64,000 nucleotides of DNA, taken from Aquimonas sp044377145. Its GTDB lineage: Bacteria; Pseudomonadota; Gammaproteobacteria; Xanthomonadales; Xanthomonadaceae. Below, one piece after another: positions 18,801 through 27,401 of the stretch. Both the position numbers and the translations under genes were made by a program. Numbering within the stretch: the stretch's first letter is position 1; every line of letters begins with the position of its first letter. The stretch covers positions 1 through 64,000 of the forward strand of contig NZ_JBILJQ010000017.1 of assembly GCF_044377145.1 (NCBI RefSeq), read 5' to 3'. The notes below the pieces were generated by a model. The model was not told the DNA's origin, searched no databases, and worked only from the letters and a program-made list of their open reading frames with translations.

Positions 18801-18900
18801 CTCGATGAAGGACTTCACCCAGTTCTACAAGCAGTTCGTCGAGAACGATTCGTTCAAGCGATTCGTTGGGGACATGGTGTACGCGCTCACGAATCCCTAG
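15880..18900 (+). CDS. hsdR: Type I restriction endonuclease subunit HsdR
   Basis: A 1006-aa motor/nuclease subunit. The N-terminal nuclease domain carries a PD-(D/E)xK-like LPIATFELKN near residues 170-179. The helicase core has Walker A SAGSGKS near residue 324, the DEAH box near residue 432 (VIDEAHSSQGG) and a late motor motif with FQTGYDEP. It translocates DNA and cuts unmodified DNA at a distance when assembled with HsdM and HsdS. A 220-bp gap without a supportable gene separates it from the AlbA_2-type gene. Its length is normal, with no frameshift seen. Confidence 0.95.
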   Translation: MTTDTSEKGLETLIVRHMTGTDGLAVAPSTVAERPPAYGGTGYVVGSAQDFDRAHALDVPQLFAFLRATQPEAFKKLTMADADDPKDITRLKFLARLSGEIGKRGVIDVLRKGVGHGPLHFDLFYGTPSAGNAKAEKLHAQNRFSITRQLAYSMDVTRRALDLGLFINGLPIATFELKNSLTKQTVADAVEQYKRDRDPRERLFEFGRCVVHFAVDDSEVRMCTELKGKASWFLPFNKGHNDGAGNPPNTHGLKTDYLWKEVLTPAGLTNILENYAQIVEEKDPKTGRKKRRQVWPRYHQLRLVRQALADVRAEGAGRRYLIQHSAGSGKSNSIAWLSHQLIGLKRDGDPTGRAVFDSVIVVTDRRILDSQIQATIKQFMQVGATVGHAERSGDLRKFIQDGKKIIVSTVQKFPFILDEIALDADRTFAIVIDEAHSSQGGKTSAAMSQALSAPAAEDTEPDPEDTVNAALEKRMAARKMLTNASYFAFTATPKNKTLEMFGEPLLPDAEGKVKHRPFHSYTMKQAIEEGFILDVLKAYTPVDSYYKLVAKTEDDPEFDTKRAKKKLRRYVESHDHAIRLKAEIMVDHFHEQVMATGKIGGHARAMVISSGIERAIQYFRAFKAYLVERKSPYQAIVAFSGEHEYEGTKVSEASLNGFSSGDIAGRIQTDPYRFLICADKFQTGYDEPLLHTMYVDKALSGIKAVQTLSRLNRAHPQKHDCFVLDFQNNSEGVTFAFQDYYRTTLLADETDPNKLHDLKGALDAAQVYSPEQVQQLVALFLGGAERDQLDPILDACVAVYVGQLDEDGQVGFKGKAKVFCRTYDFLSSVIAYSNAEWEKLAIFLNLLTPKLPAPMDEDLAKGILEAIDMDSYRVEKKAALKIALADADAEIEPVPTDTGGRKSEPELDRLSNILSAFNEQFGTSFSDSDRIFRHICDDIAPKVAADPAFLNAKANTPHTARLAHDQALGKAAQGSMKDFTQFYKQFVENDSFKRFVGDMVYALTNP

Positions 18901-19194
18901 CACGGCCGTGGCAGGATGCCTCGGGCCAAGCCGACCTTGGCTGTCCGCAGCGTCGGTACAGCTTGCGGCCTGGTCACGCGGGAACGCCGCAAGCGCAGGC
19001 CGACTTCCAGCATCACCTGCCCGCACTGCGGCAGTGGCGTGCCGTGTGGCGATGAAGGCGTCGGCCTGGCTGGCAGCTGCGGCTGCGGTGTGTTTTGCGC
19101 CGCGGGACCTTACATCAGGGCGCGGACGCGCTACAGCCTCAGAGGCTCAGTGCCTGAGTGCGTGGTCGGCGGCAAGCTCGTCGTGCTGGGCGTC

Positions 19195-19272
19195 GAAGTG
19201 CCGCGCCTGATCCTGCAGGGCGACATCTGCCGGCGCGAGCTGGCGGTGGAGATCGACGGGTTTCATGCTTGA
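19195..19272 (+). pseudogene. Detached xanB2 3'-end remnant at the island's right edge
   Basis: 78 nt encoding VPRLILQGDICRRELAV and onward to a TGA stop, matching 22 of the last 25 XanB2 residues. Of the 13 nucleotide differences from the left copy most are third-position changes, so this copy diverged while still under coding constraint. The frame continues upstream (to 18916) but that sequence does not look like chorismatase. It marks the right junction of the inserted DNA and lies 332 bp before hppA. Confidence 0.75.
19222..19259 (+). repeat. Right boundary direct repeat (38 bp)
   Basis: Identical to 9568-9605 in the xanB2 3' end; the two copies enclose about 9.65 kb containing the whole hsd operon. 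Confidence 0.75.
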
Positions 19273-19466
19273 GGGCGGCGATTCGGGGATTCGGGATTGA
19301 GCGACCGGCTGGTTCCGCTCTCGCCCCGGTCGTGCTTCGTAGCCAGTTCCCGCAGGCAGCCCTCGACCGATTGACCTTCGGCCATCCCGAATCCCCAATC
19401 CCCAAACAAAAACCCTCACCGCCTATACTCGACCCGCTCATCTGATCGAGCGGCGGGCGTTACCGT

Positions 19467-19579
19467 AAGCCGGGGGGCTTGGGGACACTGATGCAGGGAA
19501 AGGCAGCCGGTAGGGGTACCGCTGCCGCCCACACCCTCACTGCGATACGTCTGTATCCGAAGGCCCGCATGCACGGGCC
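19467..19579 (+). promoter_or_regulatory. Hairpin-rich leader upstream of hppA
   Basis: Four hairpins follow one another: AAGCC-gggg-GGCTT (19467-19480); GGCAGC/GCTGCC enclosing GGTA-gggg-TACC with one bulged C (19502-19526); GATAC-gtct-GTATC (19544-19557); GGCCCG-catgca-CGGGCC (19562-19579). They lie 25-138 nt upstream of the hppA ATG, which has its own Shine-Dalgarno GGGGAGGG (19592-19599). No known riboswitch was matched by eye; a structured 5' UTR or cis-acting RNA is likely. Confidence 0.5.
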
Positions 19580-19604
19580 CACAACAGCTTTGGGGAGGGT
19601 TCTG

Positions 19605-21659
<2,055 letters not shown>

Positions 21660-21681
21660 GCGGCCCCGTCATCGCAAGACC

Positions 21682-21710
21682 CACGCGGCCCGCCTTGTGC
21701 GGGCCGCGTG
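21682..21710 (+). terminator. Rho-independent terminator of hppA
   Basis: A perfect 12-bp stem, CACGCGGCCCGC with GCGGGCCGCGTG, and a 5-nt loop (CTTGT), 22 nt after the hppA stop. The following tract (CGTTTCCC) is only moderately T-rich. Confidence 0.75.
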
Positions 21711-22133
21711 CGTTTCCCTACCGCGCCGCCGCAATGCAGGCAGCGATTCACGTGGATGCCGAACACGCGCTTTAGGCGTTGCCCCCAGATCATCGCGCAG
21801 CGGCAGCGGCAGGGAGCCTGTCGTCATTGTTCGCATTTGCGTCAGCCGGCCGTGATCTCAGCCGGCTCGGAATCTCGCGCAGGCAGCCGGGCCGCGCCTC
21901 GATGGGCTCAGCTGCGCGCGCCACTTCGGGCTCAGCGCAGAGACGCCATGGAACCGGTTGAGGTGCGCGCGCAGAGGCCGCCGGCGCGGCGAGTTTGGCT
22001 ATGCAGTCGACGGGCTCGAACCGGTGGTGATGCGGTGGGTGATCGAACTGATCCGCAAGGCATCTGAGCCAACCGCTGGGCATGCGCCCGAACCTGCTAG
22101 ATTGGCGCGTGATCGGCAAGGCGGGAGTCGGAC
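21711..22133. other. Gene-free region between hppA and the SdrD-type gene
   Basis: 423 bp without a supportable gene. Short frames exist on both strands but none has a start site with a ribosome-binding site or a recognisable product. The promoter of the following secreted-protein gene must lie here; GGCGGGAG at about 22119 could serve as its Shine-Dalgarno. Confidence 0.5.
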
Positions 22134-23324
22134 ATGCAGAACCTGGCGATGAAGCTGCTCGGCGTGCTCGCCATCGGCTGCCTTGCGTCCGGCGTGCAGG
22201 CGGGCGTGACGTCGATCAACGTCGGCAACTTCGTCTGGAACGACATCGACGGCGACGGCATCCAGGACGCGAACGAGCCGGGCATGAGCGGTGTCACGGT
22301 GCAGCTGTGGAACGACGCGCGCACCATGCTGATCGCGCAGACGACCACCAATACGAACGGCAACTACACCCTGCTGGCACCGGGTGCCGGAAGCTATCGG
22401 GTCCGCGTGGTGCTGCCACTCTCCAGCGACGCCTTCTCGCCGAAAGACGCGGGCGCCAACGATCTGACCGACAGCGACATCAACCCCGCCGGCGGCCTGA
22501 TCGGGTTCACCGATACGATCACGCTGGCCTCCAACGTGATCAGCACCACGATCCACGATGCCGGCATCGTGCGTGCTCCGGTCGCGATCGGCGATCGCGT
22601 CTGGAACGACTACGACGGCGACGGCATCCAGGACAGCGGCGAGCCGGGCATCGCCGGCGCGGCGGTCGAACTGTGGGACGCGTCCAGGACGCTCACGCTG
22701 CGCACCACCACCACCGATGCTGCGGGCAACTACGAGCTGCAGGCGCCGGGTGCCGGCAGCTACCGCGTGCGCGTGCTCAAGAGCAGCGCCGATGCGTATT
22801 CGCCCAAGGACGTCGGCGCATCGGACCTGCTCGACAGCGACATCAATCCGGGCGGCACCGAAGCCTCGTACACCGATGTGCTGGCTGTCACCGCCGCATT
22901 GACCAGCGTCGATGCAGGCATCGTGCGTGCGCCGATCAATATCGGCAACTTCATCTGGAACGATGTTGACCGCGACGGCGTGCAGGATGCCAGCGAGCCG
23001 GGACTGGCGGGGGTCATCGTCCAGCTGTGGAATGCCGCACGCACCCAGCTGCTGGACTCAACCACCAGCAGTCCGACCGGCACCTACCTTCTGCAGGCGC
23101 CGGGGGCCGGAGACTACCGCGTGCGGGTGGTGCTGCCGACGGTGGCGGACACCTTCTCGCCGCTCGACGCGCCACCCAGCGATCTCACCGACAGCGACAT
23201 CAACCCGAGCGGCGGCGCGCTCGGTTTCACCAACGTCTACACCTTTGCGTCGAGTGTGATCAGCACGACCAATATCGATGGCGGAATCGAGACCGTGCGA
23301 CTGTTCAGCAACGGCTTCGAATGA
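22134..23324 (+). CDS. Secreted protein with three SdrD_B-like repeats
   Basis: A 396-aa exported protein. The signal peptide (MQNLAMKLLGVLAIGCLASGVQA) is followed by three tandem beta-sandwich repeats of about 118 residues starting near residues 28, 150 and 268. Each opens with (V/I)GN(F)-WND-D-DG(I/V)QD--EPG, an Asp-rich Ca2+-binding loop, and contains GAGSYRVRV and DLTDSDINP blocks. These are prealbumin/Cna-B-like SdrD_B domains, known from surface adhesins. The last residues are LFSNGFE, nearly the same as the end of the beta-helix protein at 30325-32235, although the two are otherwise unrelated. The function is unknown; a cell-surface or extracellular location is likely. Confidence 0.85.
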   Translation: MQNLAMKLLGVLAIGCLASGVQAGVTSINVGNFVWNDIDGDGIQDANEPGMSGVTVQLWNDARTMLIAQTTTNTNGNYTLLAPGAGSYRVRVVLPLSSDAFSPKDAGANDLTDSDINPAGGLIGFTDTITLASNVISTTIHDAGIVRAPVAIGDRVWNDYDGDGIQDSGEPGIAGAAVELWDASRTLTLRTTTTDAAGNYELQAPGAGSYRVRVLKSSADAYSPKDVGASDLLDSDINPGGTEASYTDVLAVTAALTSVDAGIVRAPINIGNFIWNDVDRDGVQDASEPGLAGVIVQLWNAARTQLLDSTTSSPTGTYLLQAPGAGDYRVRVVLPTVADTFSPLDAPPSDLTDSDINPSGGALGFTNVYTFASSVISTTNIDGGIETVRLFSNGFE

Positions 23325-23489
23325 GAACTGTGCGCGTTCTGGTTTGGGCAGCCAAGGCAGGATCCGCTGTGGGTGGTTTCGAGATGCGTCGGTTGACCGG
23401 TGCACGGCGGGCATCCGCGTAGCGCGGTTTGGCGCGCGCGCGTTCGCGCTTGTCGATCCACGCGTTTCGCGTCGGATGCCATGGCGTTG

Positions 23490-23805
23490 CCGCCACCGCC
23501 CCGCCGGACGCAGTCGGCAACACCGCCCAGGCGGCCACCTAGCAGCCTGTCGGGCTTTGGGGGTCGAGGCGAAAATCCGACTGCGCGAGGACAGTTTTTC
23601 GACGATTCGCGGGCCAATAGTGGGCTCTCTTGGCCAAGAATCGGCGGAAAAATGGACCGCGCAGGCGGATTTGCAGCCCGGCCAACCAAAGTCCGACAGG
23701 CTGCTAGGGCAATGCGATCGGTTCGGCCGACCTGGCGGCGCTGGTGCTGTTCGCCGACTTCCCCCACAACCTCGATGCCATGGGCGCCGCCAAGGCCAAG
23801 CGGGT
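23490..23805 (+). pseudogene. hppA relic split by a palindromic element
   Basis: Two pieces of an hppA-like gene. The left piece (about 23500-23538) matches the hppA segment around 20945-20980 (GCAGTCGGCAACACC). The right piece (23708-23805) matches about 20988-21081 nearly base for base, including the stretch encoding VLFADFPHNLDAMGAAKA. The 169-bp MITE-like element sits between them. There is no start, and the homology covers only about 140 bp of the gene. The source could be a second pyrophosphatase gene or a partial duplication of the intact one 2 kb away. Confidence 0.8.
23539..23707. mobile_element. MITE-like palindromic element
   Basis: 169 bp bounded by 22-bp terminal inverted repeats with one mismatch: CTAGCAGCCTGTCGG... 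at 23539 and its complement ending ...CCGACAGGCTGCTAG at 23707. Inner arms are also complementary (GAAAATCCGACTGCGCG with CGCGCAGGCGGATTTGC), so the whole element could fold into one long hairpin. It encodes no protein and interrupts the hppA relic cleanly, leaving colinear homology on both sides. It fits a non-autonomous MITE mobilised in trans; the parent transposase is not in the window. Confidence 0.75.
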
Positions 23806-23830
23806 GTCGAGGAATCGCGCCAACGTGACC

Positions 23831-24910
23831 TCAGTCGTGCCGCAAGACTTCGTTCACCCGCTCGAACAGCCCGTAGACATACGGGCGATCGGTCTCGACG
23901 CCTCGCCAGAGAAACCAGCCCTGCGCCAGCAGATGCGTTCCGGTATTGCGTCGGTTGACCAGGACGACGCGGCTGACCGGGTCGATGATGATGTACTGCC
24001 CGCCCCAGCCGTCGGCGCACAGCAGCCTGCGACCGCTCTGCTCGCGGCTCCACCACAGATAGCCGTAGCCGTCGAAGAAGCCACCGCCGAAGGCTTCCTT
24101 CGGATCGGTTTCCGTTGACGAGTGTGCCGCAGTTATCTCACGGATCCATTCCGCGGACACGACGGTCGCACCCCGCCAGCGGCCCTCGGCGGCCACAAGA
24201 ATTCCAATCCGCAGCAGGTCGTCCGCACTCATGTAGATCACGTACTGGCGCACGCTGGATCCATCGATGCTGTCCCAGTCGACATCTCCGGGCTCGAAGT
24301 GCTCCATGCCGAGCGGCCTTGCCAGCCACGCTGCGATCAGCTCTCCGAGCGCCATGCCGGTTTCCTGCTCAAGAATCTCGCCGAGCGCGTTGAACCCCCA
24401 GTTGTTGTAGAAGAAGCGCTCGCCCGGCTTCGACGTATGGCGCGCAGGGCGCTGCCAGTTCTGCCCCGAGGCGTCGATGTACACGCCCGACCTCGAACTC
24501 AGCAGGTCACGGATCGTCGCTGACTTCTCCAAGGGCGACAGCGGCGTCACGCGGTCGTCGAAGCCGAGGGTTTCGAGACTGTCGTCGAGCTTGATCAAGC
24601 GCTTCTCCACTGCGATTCCGTAGAGCAGGGCGAGGATGCTCTTGCGCACCGAATGGGTGTTGATCTTCTCGACCGCCTGGCCCTGCCGCAGCACCAGCTG
24701 CTCTCCTTGCGCGATGAGCAAGGCGTCGGAGCGGTGAGCTTCGGCATCGCCCGCCAGGCCGAGCACTTCAGGCGAATTCCAGTGAGGCGACCGCGGGAGG
24801 TCGCCGAGTCCCGGTCCCCGCGTGCTCGACGCGCAGCCGAGCGCGAAGAACAGTACGGCCGCCGACAGCAGGAGGGTGGCGAAACGGAAGCGGGGCGGTC
24901 CGGATGTCAT
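23831..24910 (-). CDS. Serine hydrolase, beta-lactamase/class C family lipoprotein
   Basis: A 359-aa exported protein. A hydrophobic signal ends in FALGCASS, a plausible lipobox with Cys near residue 26. The serine beta-lactamase-like fold shows S-x-x-K as SVRK near residue 88 and Y-x-N as YNN near residue 168; the third motif is less clear (DGWGGQY may replace the usual H/K-x-G). Members include esterases, D-aminopeptidases and penicillin-binding-like enzymes, so the substrate cannot be set. It is a single gene that ends against the hppA relic. Confidence 0.82.
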   Translation of the reverse strand: MTSGPPRFRFATLLLSAAVLFFALGCASSTRGPGLGDLPRSPHWNSPEVLGLAGDAEAHRSDALLIAQGEQLVLRQGQAVEKINTHSVRKSILALLYGIAVEKRLIKLDDSLETLGFDDRVTPLSPLEKSATIRDLLSSRSGVYIDASGQNWQRPARHTSKPGERFFYNNWGFNALGEILEQETGMALGELIAAWLARPLGMEHFEPGDVDWDSIDGSSVRQYVIYMSADDLLRIGILVAAEGRWRGATVVSAEWIREITAAHSSTETDPKEAFGGGFFDGYGYLWWSREQSGRRLLCADGWGGQYIIIDPVSRVVLVNRRNTGTHLLAQGWFLWRGVETDRPYVYGLFERVNEVLRHD

Positions 24911-25107
24911 GGCATGAGCTTGGGTATGGACGGGGGCCCAGACTCCGGTTGCGGCCGCGGCACGCGCCTCCTGCCTGCGAAATGGATGCTCCCACCGAAA
25001 ATGGGAGGGCTGGCGGTCAGAGCCGGTGAAGGACCCAGACGCGGCCGCGCGCTGCCGCCACGGGCGTCCAAAGGCGGCCGCAGTCGGCGGAGGGTTTTGA
25101 CATGCTC

Positions 25108-26199
25108 TCAGCCCTGCTGCCGAAACTCGGTGGGCGACAGGCCGGTCGAGGCCTTGAAGACCCGATAGAAGCTCGACTCCGAATTGAAGCCACTCTCCAG
25201 CGAGATCGCCAGCACGGAGACGCTGCGGTACGCGGGGTCGCGCAGCTTCCGCTTCACCGCATCGATGCGGAACGCGTTGACGTAGTTGCGGAAATGCCCG
25301 CCGGAGCCCTCCTTGATGACGCGCGAGGTTTCCACTGCGGTCAGGCCCAGGCGCTGCGCCACGTCATTGAGGTTCAGATCGGGCTCGGCCCACAGCTGCT
25401 CGGACTGCATCAGCGTCTGCAGCTTCTGATAGGCCTCTGCGACTTTCGAATCCGGTAGAGCGGGCGGCGGCACAGGCTCGGGAAACTGCGGCAGGGCATG
25501 CAGCCGGAAGCCGAGGATCCCGACCACATAGACGAGCACGACGTAGAGCACCTGGGCTGCATGGCTAAACACGCTGCGGTCGTCGAACCCGAAGCCGTGG
25601 TGGGCGGCGAATGCCACCAGATTGACGATCGCCGTGACCAGCGCCAGCGCCATCCAGCGCTTGAGCAGCAGCAGCAGGTCAGCGAAACGCTGCGGCACCC
25701 AGGTCGAGATGCGGGCGTGGTAGCGGCGAATTCGCGCCCAGATCAGGCCCGCCAGCAGCGTGTTGAGCGCGATCGTGAGGTAGTCCTCGATGCGCTTGAA
25801 CCACGGGTACTGCCACTGCTCGGCGAGCGCATCCAGACGCTGCAGGCTCGGCTCGCCGAACCCCGCGAGATAGACGAGCACCGAGTAGCCCATGAACACG
25901 GCCCACGGCAGCAGCCATAGCCCGGCACGCCGGATGGACGCGGGCGAGGCCGCCGTCAGGCTCAACGCGTACAGATAGAACAGAGGGAAGATCGCCAGGT
26001 CGAAGCTGAGCGGCAGGCGCCGCAACAGCGGATCCGCTTCCAGCCCGCCCGCGTGCGTCCACAGGCGCAGCAGGGTCAGGGACAGCGCGAGCACGCCGAG
26101 CGCCAGCCAGTGCGATCCGTTTCGACGACCCGCATGGATCAGCAGCCCTGTGCCGGTGATCGCCCCCTGGATCACGCCGAGCAGCAACAGTGTTTCCAT
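25108..26199 (-). CDS. Membrane-anchored AraC-family transcriptional regulator
   Basis: A 363-aa protein with about seven N-terminal membrane helices (residues 1-230) and a C-terminal AraC/XylS helix-turn-helix pair (residues about 265-360: DLNLNDVAQRLGLTAVETSRVI and SVSVLAISLESGFNSESSFYRVFKASTGLSPTEFR). This architecture couples a membrane signal to DNA binding; the inducer is unknown. The gene is divergent from the GlxA-type regulator across 193 bp and is separated by 197 bp from the serine hydrolase that follows it on the same strand, which it may control. Confidence 0.88.
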   Translation of the reverse strand: METLLLLGVIQGAITGTGLLIHAGRRNGSHWLALGVLALSLTLLRLWTHAGGLEADPLLRRLPLSFDLAIFPLFYLYALSLTAASPASIRRAGLWLLPWAVFMGYSVLVYLAGFGEPSLQRLDALAEQWQYPWFKRIEDYLTIALNTLLAGLIWARIRRYHARISTWVPQRFADLLLLLKRWMALALVTAIVNLVAFAAHHGFGFDDRSVFSHAAQVLYVVLVYVVGILGFRLHALPQFPEPVPPPALPDSKVAEAYQKLQTLMQSEQLWAEPDLNLNDVAQRLGLTAVETSRVIKEGSGGHFRNYVNAFRIDAVKRKLRDPAYRSVSVLAISLESGFNSESSFYRVFKASTGLSPTEFRQQG

Positions 26200-26392
26200 C
26201 CGATGGCCAGACTCCGTATCCGCGTCAATCCCGGCGCCCCATCCACGGCGGCTGACACGCTTTCAGTCTGGAGAGCGCATGAAAGCCGCGCAAGTAGAAG
26301 TCCGGGCGCCGACCGGGCACGGCAACCCTAAGTGGCTGGAATCATCGCTTCCTTGTCTTTCGGACCTGCCTCGCCCGGCGCAGACTGCGGAC

Positions 26393-27391
26393 ATGAAGCC
26401 TTCCGATCGCACCCGCCAGATCGTTCTCCTCGGTTACGACGGGCTGACCGCGCTGGATCTGATCGGGCCCGCGGAAGTGTTCGCGACGGCGAACGAGTGG
26501 CTGCGCGAGCGGCGCCCGCGGGCGCGTGGTGGCTATGCCCTGCGGGTGATGAGCCTCGATGGCCCGTGCTTTACGGCGGAGAACGGTCTGCGCTTGGTGG
26601 CGGACGCGCTGCTGGAGAACCCGGCACCAGCCGACACCGTGATCGTGCCGGGCGGCAAGGGCCTGCGCGAACCCGCGCGGCTTGCGCGCGCTGCGGCGTG
26701 GCTGAAGCAGCACCATGCGGGCGTGCGACGTCTGGCCTCGATCTGTACCGGCGCCTATGCGCTGGCCGAAGCCGGATTGCTCGATGGCCTGCAGGCGACC
26801 ACCCACTGGAAGCATGCCGCAGCCTTCGCCGCGCGCTACCCGGCGATTGGCCTGGTGATCGATGCGCTCTACCTGCGCCAAGGTGCGCTGTACACCTCCG
26901 CTGGAGTGACTGCCGGCATCGACCTCTGCCTTTCGCTGGTGGAACAGGACCACGGCAGCGACTGCGCGCTGGCGGTGGCGCGCGAACTGGTAGTGCATCT
27001 CAAGCGGCCGGGCGGCCAGCGCCAGTACTGCGAGCGCCTGGCCTCGCAGGGCGTGGAGGATGTGCGGCTGAGCCGTCTGACCGCGTGGATCCTCGACCAT
27101 CTCGACGGCGAGCTGTCGGTGGCGGCGCTGGCCGCTCGCTGCCACTGCAGCGAGCGTCAGCTCTCACGCCTGTTCATGCGCCACTTCGCGCTGTCGCCGG
27201 CGGCCTATGTCGAGCGGCTGCGAGTGGAAGAGGCCGGGCAGCGGCTGATCGCGAGCAACCTAGGCATCGAGCGCATCGCCCTCAGCGTGGGTTACCTCAG
27301 CGCCGATGTGTTTCGACGCGCTTTCGAGCGCCACTACGGCATCGCGCCGCTGCAGTACCGCGCACAGTTTCAATCCCGACCCACACCCTGA
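26393..27391 (+). CDS. GlxA-family transcriptional regulator (DJ-1/PfpI + AraC domains)
   Basis: A 332-aa regulator. The N-terminal DJ-1/PfpI-like domain (residues about 10-185) includes VIVPGGKGL and a nucleophile-elbow Cys in SICTGAYALAEAGLL. The C-terminal AraC helix-turn-helix (residues about 230-325) contains LSVAALAARCHCSERQLSRLF and IALSVGYLSADVFRRAFERHYGI. The start at 26393 (MKPSDR) places the PfpI beta strand correctly; the open frame upstream is divergent-promoter DNA. It is followed after 10 bp by a serine hydrolase gene, so the two are almost certainly co-transcribed. The ligand is unknown. Confidence 0.9.
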   Translation: MKPSDRTRQIVLLGYDGLTALDLIGPAEVFATANEWLRERRPRARGGYALRVMSLDGPCFTAENGLRLVADALLENPAPADTVIVPGGKGLREPARLARAAAWLKQHHAGVRRLASICTGAYALAEAGLLDGLQATTHWKHAAAFAARYPAIGLVIDALYLRQGALYTSAGVTAGIDLCLSLVEQDHGSDCALAVARELVVHLKRPGGQRQYCERLASQGVEDVRLSRLTAWILDHLDGELSVAALAARCHCSERQLSRLFMRHFALSPAAYVERLRVEEAGQRLIASNLGIERIALSVGYLSADVFRRAFERHYGIAPLQYRAQFQSRPTP

Positions 27392-27401
27392 GGCTGTCGA
27401 C

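Noticed and set aside
10308..18900. Novel multi-system defence island
   Set aside because: Apart from the type I restriction genes, the RhuM-like gene and the AlbA-type gene, no other known defence or toxin-antitoxin gene was found; treated as a restriction operon.
18916..19272. 118-codon Cys-rich frame ending in the XanB2-like tail
   Set aside because: Only the last 25 codons resemble a real protein; the upstream CPHCGSG-type cysteines look accidental, so only the remnant is annotated.
19467..19579. c-di-GMP-I (GEMM) riboswitch before hppA
   Set aside because: One hairpin is reminiscent, but the conserved paired core and tetraloop receptor are not visible; kept only as an unassigned structured leader.
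22003..22040. tRNA-like T-arm sequence (GGGCTCGAACCGG)
   Set aside because: No acceptor, anticodon or D arm can be drawn around it.
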